A stretch of 64,000 nt of DNA from NCBI GenBank assembly GCA_013289955.1, contig JABCYZ010000013.1, positions 78,003-142,002 on the forward strand. The letters are read 5' to 3'. Made by a program: the position numbers and the translations under genes. Origin of the DNA: Acidobacteriota bacterium (lineage in GTDB: Bacteria > Acidobacteriota > Terriglobia > Acidiferrales > UBA7541). The notes below the pieces were generated by a model, which was not told the origin of the DNA, did no database searches, and worked only from the letters and a program-made list of their open reading frames with translations. This document shows positions 50,252 through 59,536 of this stretch, piece by piece (position 1 is the stretch's first letter; each line of letters begins with the position of its first letter).

Positions 50252-52927
50252 TTACAAGGTTTTCCCGCGTGGCTTTTTCGCCTGGTGCAAGTGAATCAAA
50301 ACCCGTTGATGCACGTACTCCTGCCCTGCCAACGCTGAAAAGTGAATGCGGAGTTTCGCGGCGCCCGCCGCGTCTTTCGCCACCTCCGCCCCCTCGACAG
50401 ACTCGATCAGCCCCGGATTCCAAATCGCCATTTCATACACCGCTCCGGCTCGTCCCGAAAGTTCCAGATCCATGGGTGACCTTAGGTCTCCCATCTCTAC
50501 GGAAAGAATTCGCAAGTCCGAACTCGCGCTTCCCAGTTCCGGCAGACGAAACGAATAGGCCACGCCAAAGTCATTTGTCACCGGAATGCGAACCACGTTT
50601 TTCCCTTCCTTCAACGCAAACTTTATTCTCAGGTGATGATGCTCCGCCAGGATCTGCTGGTCATACGTGGCCGGGCGCCCGTTCACGTTCATACGGCCGA
50701 CCAGCGCCGTGTTTAGGAGAACAGGCTCGAAATCCAAATTGCATTCTCCGCCTGTCCGTGTAACTTCCAGCGTGATTTCCGTCAGCGTCTTCTCATAGCT
50801 CAGGTTCAGCACGCTGTCGCCGACTCGCACGTTGTTGATCTTGAAGTTTGTCCAATCCGCAGGCACATGAGGAACGAACGTCAGCGTTTTCTTCGTCGCG
50901 TCCTTTTCCAATCCGAACATTCCCTTCAGCAGCGGGCTCACCACCATTGCCGCCGACCAGATCTGGTGCGGCGAACTTGTTGCCAGGGGCTGGTAGTAGT
51001 CTCCGGAAAGCACCTCCGTCGCATGTCCGAGCGATCCGTCAAGCGCCAGCAGCGCGTTCGCTCGCAGATTCTCGTAAGCCGGAAATTCCTGGTGATATCG
51101 GTATTCGGCAACTGATGCCCAGCCGGTGAAGAGCGGCCACACTGATCCGTAGTGGTATCCGCCTCCACTGAAGACCGCTGAGCGGTTCGAAATAATTCTC
51201 ATTCCCCAATCCGTTTGCTGGTCCGCATCCACCAGTTGGCGGATCGTGGAAATTGCCATGGCATCTTCAGGCAATCCAAACCACATCGGCACGGTCGTCA
51301 GCACGGTTGGCTCATCCACCTGTTTGTCGTTCTCCCCGAGCGCAAACGCAAACCGTTTCTTGTCCGCGATCCAGAAGCTGTCGTTCACCAGCGGCCACTG
51401 TTTCCTGAACTCGTTTTCCAGCGCTGCCGCGGCATCCGCCTGCCCCGCAAATTGCGCCAAATTCCCGAGCGCCCGCAGGGCCTCCGCTCCGAGTCCGCTC
51501 TGATAGAACTCCGTCTTCACAGGCAGCAGGGGCCCGCCTTCCACCCAACCGTGCCCCACTCCTTGATTTTCTGGCAGCCCGCGCGCGTCGTACGTTGACT
51601 TCAAGAACTGATACGCCTTCCACAGGCTCGCCCATTTTTCTTTTGCGAAACTCGTGTCTCCGCTGTTCACCACGTAATCGTTCACCGCGATGATGTAGAG
51701 CGGCGTCGCGTCCGCCGATGCATACGGATAGGGATAACCCTTGAACCAGTCGACGAAATTTGCTCCCTGCGAAATCTCGTGCGGAATTTTCCCGTCTTCG
51801 CGCTGAAACTTGCTGATAAATGCCAAGGCCGTCTTGGTGCTCGCAAAATCTCCTGCGGCATTTAGAGCCAGCGAACTCCAGAACGAGTCCCGCCCAAAAT
51901 ACCACGCGAATCCCGGCCTCTGGCTCTCGCCCGACGTGCGGTATCCAGCCACCAGCCCCTTGCCAAGGAACGGGTTCTCCACCACTCCCTGCAAGAGGCT
52001 CACTCTCGACCAGTCGTATGCCTTTTGGAGTTGTTCGTCAGGCAACTCCACGCTGACTGTTTGACTGAGATAGTTCCGGTAGTAGTCCGCCGATTCGCGC
52101 AACATTTCGCCGTATCCGGAACTAAGCCGCCGATACTCGCTCTCCGCGTCCAGCCGGCCCGTCACCGACCCTGCGATCACCACGATTTGCGACGATTTGC
52201 CCTTGGCGATCGCGCCAAGCCGGAACGAATTCTCCTCTGACTCCGAATAGTTCGTCTGAAACTCCTCCTCGCCGTATTCCGCGCCAGGCGACCCCACAAT
52301 CGCCGCGAACTTTCTCTGCTCTTCTCCAAACACAAACGCCTTCAACCCGGAATCCCATCCTATATATGTGGCCCCCAGCGCCGCCGGCCATTCCAACTGA
52401 AAATCCCGGTGAAACACCGCCTCAATTTCGAGCGGACTCTCCGTTTCCACTTCCAGGACAATCACCGCTCCCGCTTCACGTACGGGCACAAAAAACGTCT
52501 CGCGCACTGAAAAGGTATCTCCGGCGTAAACGATGGTGCTCGATTCGGGACGCGTAATCAGCGTTCGAGCAAGCGAATCGGCTGCGAGGGTCTTGCCGTC
52601 CACGTGAAACTTCAAATGAAAGTCGCGAAATATCTTAAGCGGGTAAACCCACGCTTCCATCCGCCCGGCTTCATTTCCAAGCAGCCCCGCCCGCGTTCCC
52701 AGTGCCGACAAAAACTCCCACGGCCGGACCGCCCGCATCAGTTCCAACGGGCGCGGTCCTTCGATCGCCTTTAGCGCCTCAGCCGAAGGGGCCGTGACCT
52801 GCGCGGCCGCCGGTTCTTTCGCTCGAGCCTGCGCGCCCGCGCTTCCGGAAAAAATGAAGTGCGCCAGGGCAAGAAAACCTACGCCGCACGCTTGCACATT
52901 CCGAAATGGGGTTTTTCTTTCGTTCAC
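50252..52927 (-). CDS. Exported glycogen-debranching-like (amylo-alpha-1,6-glucosidase, GH133-like) enzyme
   Basis: About 891 residues from a GTG at 52927 that leads into a signal peptide (CGVGFLALAHFIFSGSAGAQA); the ribosome-binding site is weak and an upstream start (53035) cannot be excluded. The N-terminal 270 residues form a beta-sandwich (MEAWVYPLKIFRDFHLKF, SVRETFFVPVREAGAV). The middle is an (alpha/alpha)6 barrel with the GDE signature PGFAWYFGRDSFWSSLAL, then KFQREDGKIPHEISQ and SGGGYHYGSVWPLFTGW. The C-terminal 200 residues are another beta region. The family removes alpha-1,6 branches from glycogen-like glucans; catalytic acids were not assigned. Together with the GH13 gene it suggests extracellular alpha-glucan breakdown. 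The gene is divergent from a CRTAC1 gene. Confidence 0.78.
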   Translation of the reverse strand: MNERKTPFRNVQACGVGFLALAHFIFSGSAGAQARAKEPAAAQVTAPSAEALKAIEGPRPLELMRAVRPWEFLSALGTRAGLLGNEAGRMEAWVYPLKIFRDFHLKFHVDGKTLAADSLARTLITRPESSTIVYAGDTFSVRETFFVPVREAGAVIVLEVETESPLEIEAVFHRDFQLEWPAALGATYIGWDSGLKAFVFGEEQRKFAAIVGSPGAEYGEEEFQTNYSESEENSFRLGAIAKGKSSQIVVIAGSVTGRLDAESEYRRLSSGYGEMLRESADYYRNYLSQTVSVELPDEQLQKAYDWSRVSLLQGVVENPFLGKGLVAGYRTSGESQRPGFAWYFGRDSFWSSLALNAAGDFASTKTALAFISKFQREDGKIPHEISQGANFVDWFKGYPYPYASADATPLYIIAVNDYVVNSGDTSFAKEKWASLWKAYQFLKSTYDARGLPENQGVGHGWVEGGPLLPVKTEFYQSGLGAEALRALGNLAQFAGQADAAAALENEFRKQWPLVNDSFWIADKKRFAFALGENDKQVDEPTVLTTVPMWFGLPEDAMAISTIRQLVDADQQTDWGMRIISNRSAVFSGGGYHYGSVWPLFTGWASVAEYRYHQEFPAYENLRANALLALDGSLGHATEVLSGDYYQPLATSSPHQIWSAAMVVSPLLKGMFGLEKDATKKTLTFVPHVPADWTNFKINNVRVGDSVLNLSYEKTLTEITLEVTRTGGECNLDFEPVLLNTALVGRMNVNGRPATYDQQILAEHHHLRIKFALKEGKNVVRIPVTNDFGVAYSFRLPELGSASSDLRILSVEMGDLRSPMDLELSGRAGAVYEMAIWNPGLIESVEGAEVAKDAAGAAKLRIHFSALAGQEYVHQRVLIHLHQAKKPRGKTL

Positions 52928-52989
52928 GGTAGGAAGGTCCTGCCACAAGAGAAACCTTCGATCTCTCGGAGCCCTCAGCTTCGATGGCC

Positions 52990-53020
52990 ATTTGCCGTAC
53001 AATACGAAGCGGCGGCAAAT
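52990..53020. promoter_or_regulatory. Inverted repeat in the divergent debranching enzyme/CRTAC1 region
   Basis: ATTTGCCG (52990-52997) and CGGCAAAT (53013-53020) are perfect 8-bp arms 15 bases apart; the spacer begins with TACAAT, a good -10 hexamer. A dimeric regulator binding here could control both divergent genes. Confidence 0.45.
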
Positions 53021-53057
53021 CTTAGCATGAGCCAAACCCGGGAAGGTATTATTCCAT

Positions 53058-54884
53058 TTGTCCTCCTCACGTCGCGCGTTTCTTAGATCGCTGAGCCGCT
53101 CCGCGCTGGTCCTCCCGCTCGAAAGCGTCCTCGCTCTGGCTCGCCCTCTCCAGCCGAATCAGACTCCGTCAGCCCAGAAAGATTCGAATCCATATCCAGC
53201 TCCGCCAAAAGATATCGGCGTGAGCTTCGTGAATGTCGCGCGCGAGTCCGGTCTGAATGCAATAACAATTTACGGCGGCGAACACAAGAATAAGTACTTG
53301 CTCGAAACGACGGGCTGCGGCGTCGCTTTCTATGATTATGACAACGACGACTGGCTAGATATATTCCTAGTGAATGGCTGGCGCCTCGAGGGCTTTCCGA
53401 GAGGCCAGGAACCTGTCTCGCATCTCTTTAAAAATAACCGCGACGGTACATTTACCGATGTCACCGCGAAAGCGGGCATCAAGCACTACGGCTGGGGACA
53501 GGGAGTCTGCGTCGGCGACTACGACAACGATGGCTTCGACGACATCTACATCACGTCGTTCGGCAAAAACGTCTTGTATCACAACAACGGAAACGGAACG
53601 TTCACCGACGTTACGGAAAAGGCAGGCGTCGGTACAAGCGGAAAACGCTGGAACACGGGCTGCGCCTTCGTCGATTACGATCGCGACGGTCACCTTGATC
53701 TTTTTGTCGCGAACTATATCGATCTCGATTTGGCGACCGCTCCTGTCCCCGAATCCGGTCCATGCACTTACAAGGGCGTGCTCGTCGCCTGCGGCCCCCC
53801 TGGACTGATCGGCGGAAAAAATATCTTGTTTCATAACAACGGCGACGGCACCTTTTCCGACGTTTCAGAGCGCGCCGGAATTTTCCAGGCCAACGGAACG
53901 TACGGGCTCGGCGTGCTCACCGCTGATTTCAACAACGACGGCTGGCCCGATATTTATGTTGCGAACGATTCGACGGCAAGCGCGCTTTATCAAAACAGAA
54001 AAAACGGCACCTTCGCGGACGTCGCCATGGAAGCGGGTTGCGCGCTGAGCGCGGATGGCAAACCACAGGCCGGGATGGGCGTTTCCGCCGCGGATTACGA
54101 TCTGGACGGAAACCTCGACATCGTCAAGACAAATTTCGCGGGCGACACGCCTTCGCTCTACCACAACATCGGCCGAGGAAATTTCGAGGACGCTACTTTC
54201 GCCGCCGGGCTCGGAAAACACACCCAATACCTCGGCTGGGGCTGCGGCTTCTTCGATATGGATAATGACGGCTGGCCGGACATTCTAATCTGCAACGGCC
54301 ACGTCTATCCCGAAGTCGAGCAATTGCGCACCGAAGCCGGTTACCCACAGCAGAAGATCCTGTACCGCAATTTGCGCAACGGACATTTTGAAGATGTTTC
54401 TTCCCAAGGCGGCGCGGGTATCATGATCCCGGTGGCATCGCGGGGCGCGGCGTTCGGCGATTTTGACAATGACGGCGACATCGACGTGGTCGTGAACACG
54501 GTCAACGATTTTCCTCAGCTGCTGCGCTGCGATTCGCGTTCTGAAAATAACTGGCTGAAGGTAAAAACGATCGGAACAAAATCGAACCGCAGCGGCATCG
54601 GCGCCCGCTTGCGTTGCGTTACGCATCCTCCGGGCGAAACGAAGCCGCACCAGCAAATTGATGAGGTACGCAGCGGCGGCAGCTACATTTCGCAAAATGA
54701 TTTGCGCGTTCATTTTGGAATCGGAAAAACGGAAAAGGTGGAGTTGCTCGAAATCCGCTGGCCAAGCGGCGCGCTTGACACCTTGAAGGATGTGAAGCCG
54801 AACCAGTTGATCGTGGTGAAAGAAGGCGAAGGAATTGTGCGGTCTGTAAAATTTGAAGCGAAAGCGGCCAAACCGGCGAAGTGA
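53058..54884 (+). CDS. Tat-exported CRTAC1-like FG-GAP/VCBS and ASPIC/UnbV protein
   Basis: 608 residues from a TTG at 53058, the only start in front of the twin-arginine motif SSRRAFLRSLSRS; GGAAGG lies about 12 bases upstream. FG-GAP/VCBS repeats with calcium loops (FYDYDNDDWLDIFLVNG, GDYDNDGFDDIYITSFG, DYDRDGHLDLFVANYIDL) fill about 60-470. The ASPIC/UnbV domain closes it (NRSGIGARLRC, DEVRSGGSYISQNDLRVHFG, IRWPSGALDTLKDV). The C-X8-C insert is present as CTYKGVLVACGPPGL. It is divergent from the alpha-glucan enzymes, suggesting shared control and a role at the cell surface in glucan use; that role is inference. Confidence 0.88.
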   Translation: MSSSRRAFLRSLSRSALVLPLESVLALARPLQPNQTPSAQKDSNPYPAPPKDIGVSFVNVARESGLNAITIYGGEHKNKYLLETTGCGVAFYDYDNDDWLDIFLVNGWRLEGFPRGQEPVSHLFKNNRDGTFTDVTAKAGIKHYGWGQGVCVGDYDNDGFDDIYITSFGKNVLYHNNGNGTFTDVTEKAGVGTSGKRWNTGCAFVDYDRDGHLDLFVANYIDLDLATAPVPESGPCTYKGVLVACGPPGLIGGKNILFHNNGDGTFSDVSERAGIFQANGTYGLGVLTADFNNDGWPDIYVANDSTASALYQNRKNGTFADVAMEAGCALSADGKPQAGMGVSAADYDLDGNLDIVKTNFAGDTPSLYHNIGRGNFEDATFAAGLGKHTQYLGWGCGFFDMDNDGWPDILICNGHVYPEVEQLRTEAGYPQQKILYRNLRNGHFEDVSSQGGAGIMIPVASRGAAFGDFDNDGDIDVVVNTVNDFPQLLRCDSRSENNWLKVKTIGTKSNRSGIGARLRCVTHPPGETKPHQQIDEVRSGGSYISQNDLRVHFGIGKTEKVELLEIRWPSGALDTLKDVKPNQLIVVKEGEGIVRSVKFEAKAAKPAK

Positions 54885-54957
54885 GTGAAGAGGGCCTTGT
54901 TGCCATTAGGTGAATTTGGATAGTGGCCCACCATGGTATTGCCACGGCCACGGTAAT

Positions 54958-54991
54958 TATCATGGCCCTGCTAATTAACACGGCCATGATA
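54958..54991. promoter_or_regulatory. Inverted repeat upstream of padR
   Basis: TATCATGGCC (54958-54967) and GGCCATGATA (54982-54991) are perfect 10-bp arms with a 14-base AT-rich spacer. Related CCATGG/CCACGG words occur just before. There is no T run, so operator is favoured over terminator of the CRTAC1 gene. Confidence 0.4.
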
Positions 54992-55076
54992 TATGTTGCT
55001 GCGTGAGCGTCAACCTTAGTTATTGTCCTCACATGGTGTTCAGCCGCGCGCGGATTAAATAATCAAATCTCTCCTC

Positions 55077-55105
55077 TTTACATCCAACAGGAATACCGGT
55101 ACACT
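55077..55105 (+). promoter_or_regulatory. Promoter of the padR-ADOP operon
   Basis: TTTACA (55077-55082), 17-base spacer, TACACT (55100-55105). It stands 31 bases before the padR GTG, with AGGAGGAGGGG as ribosome-binding site between. Confidence 0.55.
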
Positions 55106-55136
55106 CCTCTATGTAACCCACAGGAGGAGGGGTTCG

Positions 55137-55478
55137 GTGGAAAACAAGACGGACATCCTTCAAGGCACGCTGGATCTGATGGTGCTACAAGCGCTGGCGG
55201 CCATGGGCCCTTTGCATGGATACGGCGTGGCCCGGCGCATTGAACAGATCAGCGGAGAGGCTCTGAAAGTGAATCAAGGCACCGTTTATCTCTGCCTAGT
55301 TCGCCTGCTGCAAAAGAGGTGGATCAAAGCGGAATGGGGCACATCCGAGAACAACCGCAAAGCGAGATTCTACTCGATCTCCAAGGCCGGCCAGAAACAA
55401 CTCATCGAGGAGACGGAAAACTGGCAGCGAGTCTCGGACACCATCGGGCGTTTATTGCGGTTGAATGAGAGCAGATAA
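55137..55478 (+). CDS. PadR-family transcriptional regulator
   Basis: 113 residues from a GTG preceded by AGGAGGAGGGG. This is the acidobacterial type of PadR (TIGR03433-like): winged helix with LQGTLDLMVLQALAAMGPLHGYGVARRIEQ (about 8-37), wing segment with NQGTVYLCLVRLLQKRWIKAEWGTSENNRKARFYS, then a helix for dimerisation. The usual Tyr-Pro in the wing is Tyr-Leu here. Such repressors usually control the permease gene that follows; the ADOP ATG is 3 bases after this stop codon. The effector is not known. Confidence 0.93.
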   Translation: MENKTDILQGTLDLMVLQALAAMGPLHGYGVARRIEQISGEALKVNQGTVYLCLVRLLQKRWIKAEWGTSENNRKARFYSISKAGQKQLIEETENWQRVSDTIGRLLRLNESR

Positions 55479-55480
55479 CC

Positions 55481-58156
55481 ATGTTCAGTTCCTTTCATAG
55501 AATGCTTGCCCGGATTCGCGCGGTTTTTCAATCCGATGATTTGGATCAGGATCTGGCCGTGGAACTCGACTCGCACATCCAGATACTGGCCGAGGAGCAC
55601 CTGCGCAAGGGCGCTTCCGAGGAAGAAGCGCAGCGGCTGGCGCGGATTGAGTTGGGAGGAATCGCGCAATTGCGCGAAGCTCACCGGGAAGAACGAGGTC
55701 TGCCTTTGCTCGATACCGTGCTCCAAGATCTCCGTTTCGCTTTTCGCCTGTTTTATAAAAGCCCTGGTTTCACGGCAACGGCCATTCTTACACTCGCCCT
55801 CGGCATCGGCGCCAACACGACCATATTCAGTTGGGTCCGTTCGGTTCTGCTCAATCCTCTGCCGGGTGTGGCCAGTCCTGAACGCGTCGTGGCACTGGAA
55901 ACCATCGCCCCAAATGGCGAGTGGGTCCCCACATCATATCTCGACTTTCGCGATCTCCGCGACAACTGCAAACTCTCGGAGAAAATGACGGTGACCAAGC
56001 CCATGGACCTCGCCGTGGGAAATGAGAATTCTTTCGAGCGGACTTGGGGCGAGGCCGTTTCAGGGAACTTTTTTGATCTGTTAGAGATCAAGCCCGAGCT
56101 GGGACGATTTTTTTCGAGCGAGGAAGTCGATCACGAGCAGAACGCTCACCCGCTGGTGGTGATCGATCACTCCTATTGGATCAGCCACTTTCACGGCGAT
56201 CCCGCGGCGATCGGCTCGACTCTGCGCATCGGACGTTTTCCTTATACCGTCATCGGCGTTGCGCCGCCAACCTTTCGCGGCTCCATGGCGGGCCTTTCCT
56301 TCCAGATGTGGGTTCCCGCGACGATGTACGGCCAACTGACCTCCACGGGTACGCAGACGCTGGTCGATCGCAAGTGGCGTACGTTCCGGGTTCTGGTCCG
56401 CCTGGCTCCCGACGTTTCCCTCGCGCAAGCGCGTGCCGAAGTGCAATCCCATGCCAACGACATGGCCCACGCGGATGCGGACACAAACGAGGGCATGAGT
56501 GCAACTCTCTTGCCCCTTTGGAAGGCTCATTACGGAATTCAAGATTCCTTGCTCGGTCCGCTGAGCATACTGATGGCCGCCTCGGGCGTGCTTCTTCTGA
56601 TCGTCTGTGCCAATGTCGCGAATCTTTTGCTGGCTCGTGCCACCGCGCGGCAGAAGGAATTCAGCGTCCGGCTCGCTCTGGGTGCGCCGCGGTCTCGCTT
56701 GATTCGCCAGTTGCTCACGGAGTCCCTGCTTATCGCCTTTCTTGGTGCGGTCGGCGGACTCTTCCTCGCCGTTCCGCTCGGTGGGTCGATGGCATATCTG
56801 CTTCCCCATTCGGCTTCTCCGACGCTGGCGCATGCACCGATCGATGCGGGAGTGCTCCTGTTCATGATCTCTGTCGCAGTAGCGGCGGCGCTGCTGGCTG
56901 GGATTGTGCCTGCCGTGCACGCCTCCCTCGGAAAGGCTGACGAGGCCCTGCGAGAGCGTGGCCACTCCGGGCCGAGCGCTCGCTCCGGGCGTCTGCTCGG
57001 ATTCTTCGTGGCGTCCGAGATGGCCCTGGCCCTCGTGGCTCTCATCGCCGCCGGCCTGTTCGTGAAGAGCTTTCGCAACGTCAGCGAAATCCGCACCGGT
57101 TTCGACCCCAGTCACGTCGCCATCGCCCGTCTTGACCTGTCGGCCGCGAGTTACAAGGCCCAGCAGGCCGACTCCTATTGCCTCCGTTTCCGCGAGCAAC
57201 TGGAACGCCAGCCCGGGGTTTCTGCCGTGGCGTATTCGGACTATCTCCCGCTCAGCGTATCCGCCGGTTCGTGGGAGGATTTGCAAGTTCAGGGTTACGT
57301 TCCATCTCCGAGCGAGAACATGAAGATCTACCGCTCGCTTACGTCACCTGGCTATTTTGATGTGCTGAAAATTCCCATCCTGCAGGGTCGCGACTTTGAC
57401 CAGCATGACGTTGGAGAGGCACCACCTGTGATGATTGTGAATCAGGAGTTTGTGCGACGCTTCATCCCTGCCGGAATCGCTCTCGGCCGTCGGGTGCAGG
57501 GGTGGGGAAAATGGTTCACCATCATCGGGGTCGTTCAGGACACGAAGGTCTACCGGCTCACCGAAGCTCCCACCCCCTATTTCTACGTGCCGATTCGCCA
57601 GATCTACCGCCCAGAAATGGGCTTGGTGTTTCTCGTTCGCACGTCCGCCCCCATCGATGCGGCGCTCTTCGCTTTGCGTCGCGAAGCTCAGACGGTCGAT
57701 ACGTCCGTTCCTGTGTTTGACGCCTCTTCCTTCGATGACAGCATCGCCGCTTCTCTTTTCGGCCAGCGAATTTCCGCCGCGCTGCTCAGTGTTTTAGGAA
57801 CTGTAGCGCTCCTCCTGGCCGCTGTCGGACTCTACGGAGTGATCAGCTATTCGGTCGCCCAGCGCACGAATGAGATCGGCATCCGTATGGCTCTCGGCGC
57901 GCAAGCGAGCGATGTCTTGCGTCCGGTGCTCGGCCAAGGGGCCAAGCTCGCCGGCATTGGCATCTTCGCCGGCGCGCTCGCGTCCCTAGCGTTGTCGCGC
58001 TTGCTCGCTCGATTGCTTTTCGGAATCAGCGCGACCGATCCCGTCACCTTTCTGGAAGTCGCCCTTTTGTTGGGTGTTATCGCCCTCGCCGCCTGCTATA
58101 TCCCGGCGCGCCGCGCCTGCCGTCTCGATCCCGTCATAGCCCTGAGGTACGAGTGA
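55481..58156 (+). CDS. ADOP-type (MacB/FtsX-like) ABC transporter permease
   Basis: 891 residues, translationally coupled to padR. N-terminal prefix (about 1-75, LDQDLAVELDSHIQILAEEHLRKGASEEEAQRLARIELGG), TM1 (ATAILTLALGIGANTTIFSWV), MacB-like periplasmic domain (VSGNFFDLLEIKPELGRFF), FtsX core (LMAASGVLLLIVCANVANLLLARATARQKEFSVRLALGAPRSRLIRQLL), a second periplasmic domain and a second FtsX core ending YIPARRACRLDPVIALRYE. As with the others, no ATPase gene is near. MacB relatives use ATP on the inside to drive periplasmic movement rather than carry solute through the membrane. The cargo is unknown. Confidence 0.93.
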   Translation: MFSSFHRMLARIRAVFQSDDLDQDLAVELDSHIQILAEEHLRKGASEEEAQRLARIELGGIAQLREAHREERGLPLLDTVLQDLRFAFRLFYKSPGFTATAILTLALGIGANTTIFSWVRSVLLNPLPGVASPERVVALETIAPNGEWVPTSYLDFRDLRDNCKLSEKMTVTKPMDLAVGNENSFERTWGEAVSGNFFDLLEIKPELGRFFSSEEVDHEQNAHPLVVIDHSYWISHFHGDPAAIGSTLRIGRFPYTVIGVAPPTFRGSMAGLSFQMWVPATMYGQLTSTGTQTLVDRKWRTFRVLVRLAPDVSLAQARAEVQSHANDMAHADADTNEGMSATLLPLWKAHYGIQDSLLGPLSILMAASGVLLLIVCANVANLLLARATARQKEFSVRLALGAPRSRLIRQLLTESLLIAFLGAVGGLFLAVPLGGSMAYLLPHSASPTLAHAPIDAGVLLFMISVAVAAALLAGIVPAVHASLGKADEALRERGHSGPSARSGRLLGFFVASEMALALVALIAAGLFVKSFRNVSEIRTGFDPSHVAIARLDLSAASYKAQQADSYCLRFREQLERQPGVSAVAYSDYLPLSVSAGSWEDLQVQGYVPSPSENMKIYRSLTSPGYFDVLKIPILQGRDFDQHDVGEAPPVMIVNQEFVRRFIPAGIALGRRVQGWGKWFTIIGVVQDTKVYRLTEAPTPYFYVPIRQIYRPEMGLVFLVRTSAPIDAALFALRREAQTVDTSVPVFDASSFDDSIAASLFGQRISAALLSVLGTVALLLAAVGLYGVISYSVAQRTNEIGIRMALGAQASDVLRPVLGQGAKLAGIGIFAGALASLALSRLLARLLFGISATDPVTFLEVALLLGVIALAACYIPARRACRLDPVIALRYE

Positions 58157-58513
58157 GCCACCAATACCCAGCTTGAATGCGCGCGCCCCTCATTGACAGC
58201 CTCCTCGACGCGTTAGTCTCGTCTGCTCTCTTCTGCTGACTCAAGTCGTCGACAAACTGGCCCAACGCAGCAATTGTCAAAAGCAAGATTGTGAGGGGCC
58301 ATTCTCAGATTTTGACCGGATGGCCAACCGGAAGTAATCCAGACGGGCAGCGGGCAATCAGTATCGGGAGGTCGGCTTGTCGCTGCAATCCAACGATCAC
58401 GGCTAGCGCGTTTTTCGGGACTTATCCGGCGATTCCGCTTTTAGTCTGGTGTTCCACATCTCGATTCTGGGATTGTGGGATGATAGCCAAAGGCAGCAGA
58501 GGTAAGCCAGCCC
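58157..58513. other. Intergenic region before the alpha/beta hydrolase
   Basis: 357 bases. I see only short inverted words (GGCCAT...ATGGCC about 58297-58327) and no convincing promoter, terminator or gene fragment. Confidence 0.5.
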
Positions 58514-59536
58514 TTGAACTTTGATCGCCGCAGTTTCCTCGCGTCCGCCGTTGTGGGCCTGGGCGCTCTTCGTCCGAAGGTCGCTTTGTTCGATTTCAAC
58601 CAACAAGCCAACACTTCGAGGAAATCTATGACTGACATTCCGAACATTCCACTGACGTCCCATCATCGCATTGAAGCGGACGGCGTACATGTGTTCTACC
58701 GCGAAGCGGGTGCTGCGGACGCTCCGGTCATCCTCTTGCTCCATGGATTCCCCACGTCGTCGTTTCAATATCGCGAGCTGATTCCGCGCCTCGCCGACCG
58801 CTATCGGGTGATCGCTCCAGACCTGCCGGGCTTTGGCTTTACGGAGGTTCCTGCGGAACGCGGATACGTCTATACCTTCGACGCACTGGCAAAGACCATC
58901 TTCGCCTTCACTCAGGCTCTCAAACTTACCCGCTATGCAATGTATGTCTTCGACTACGGAGCGCCGACGGGCTTCCGGCTGGCATTGATGGCTCCTGAGC
59001 GTGTGACCGCCATCATCTCTCAGAATGGCAACGCCTACGAAGAAGGCCTGGGCGATGCGTGGCAGCCGATCCAGCGCTACTGGCGTGAACCCACCCTTGA
59101 GCATCGGAATGCCATCCGCGCCGGCCTGACCGCGGAAGGAATGCGTCACGAATATTCGGTCGGAATCCCGGACCCGGCGCTCATCAAACCCGAGGGCTAT
59201 ACCCTGGACGCTGCCCTGTTGGAGCGTCCAGGCAATGTCGATATACAACTCGATCTCTTCCTCGACTATGCCAACAATGTGAAACTTTACCCGAAGTTCC
59301 AGGAGTACCTTCGAACCGCGAAACCTCCACTCCTCGCAATATGGGGCAAGTTCGATCCCTACTTCATCCCTGCAGGAGCAGAAGCGTTCAAGAAAGACAT
59401 CCCGACCGCTACTGTCAAATTCCTGCCAACGGGACACTTCGCGCTTGAGACTCACTTGCAGGAGATTGCCATCGCAATGCGTGAGTTTCTGATGGAACAA
59501 GGGGAGAGGGCGGTCTCTAGAAAGGCTGTCCTCTAA
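58514..59536 (+). CDS. Tat-exported alpha/beta hydrolase (haloalkane dehalogenase/epoxide hydrolase type)
   Basis: 340 residues from a TTG at 58514 that leads into the twin-arginine signal FDRRSFLASA; an ATG at 58628 would remove the signal and give a 302-residue cytoplasmic protein, so localisation is uncertain. Fold features: oxyanion-hole HGFP (77-80), nucleophile-elbow Asp147 in VFDYGAPTG, acid Asp281 in GKFDPYF, base His308 in TGHFALE. An aspartate nucleophile points to dehalogenase or epoxide hydrolase chemistry rather than a serine esterase; the substrate is not predictable. It stands alone after the ADOP gene. Confidence 0.88.
   Translation: MNFDRRSFLASAVVGLGALRPKVALFDFNQQANTSRKSMTDIPNIPLTSHHRIEADGVHVFYREAGAADAPVILLLHGFPTSSFQYRELIPRLADRYRVIAPDLPGFGFTEVPAERGYVYTFDALAKTIFAFTQALKLTRYAMYVFDYGAPTGFRLALMAPERVTAIISQNGNAYEEGLGDAWQPIQRYWREPTLEHRNAIRAGLTAEGMRHEYSVGIPDPALIKPEGYTLDAALLERPGNVDIQLDLFLDYANNVKLYPKFQEYLRTAKPPLLAIWGKFDPYFIPAGAEAFKKDIPTATVKFLPTGHFALETHLQEIAIAMREFLMEQGERAVSRKAVL

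Noticed and set aside
58185..58305. GCCCCTCA/TGAGGGGC inverted repeat about 100 bases apart
   Set aside because: Arms of 8 bases this far apart are likely by chance; no IS ends, transposase or target duplication.
58403..59500. Minus-strand open frame (365 codons) opposite the alpha/beta hydrolase
   Set aside because: The plus-strand gene has the full catalytic triad and a Tat signal; the antisense frame has nothing recognisable.
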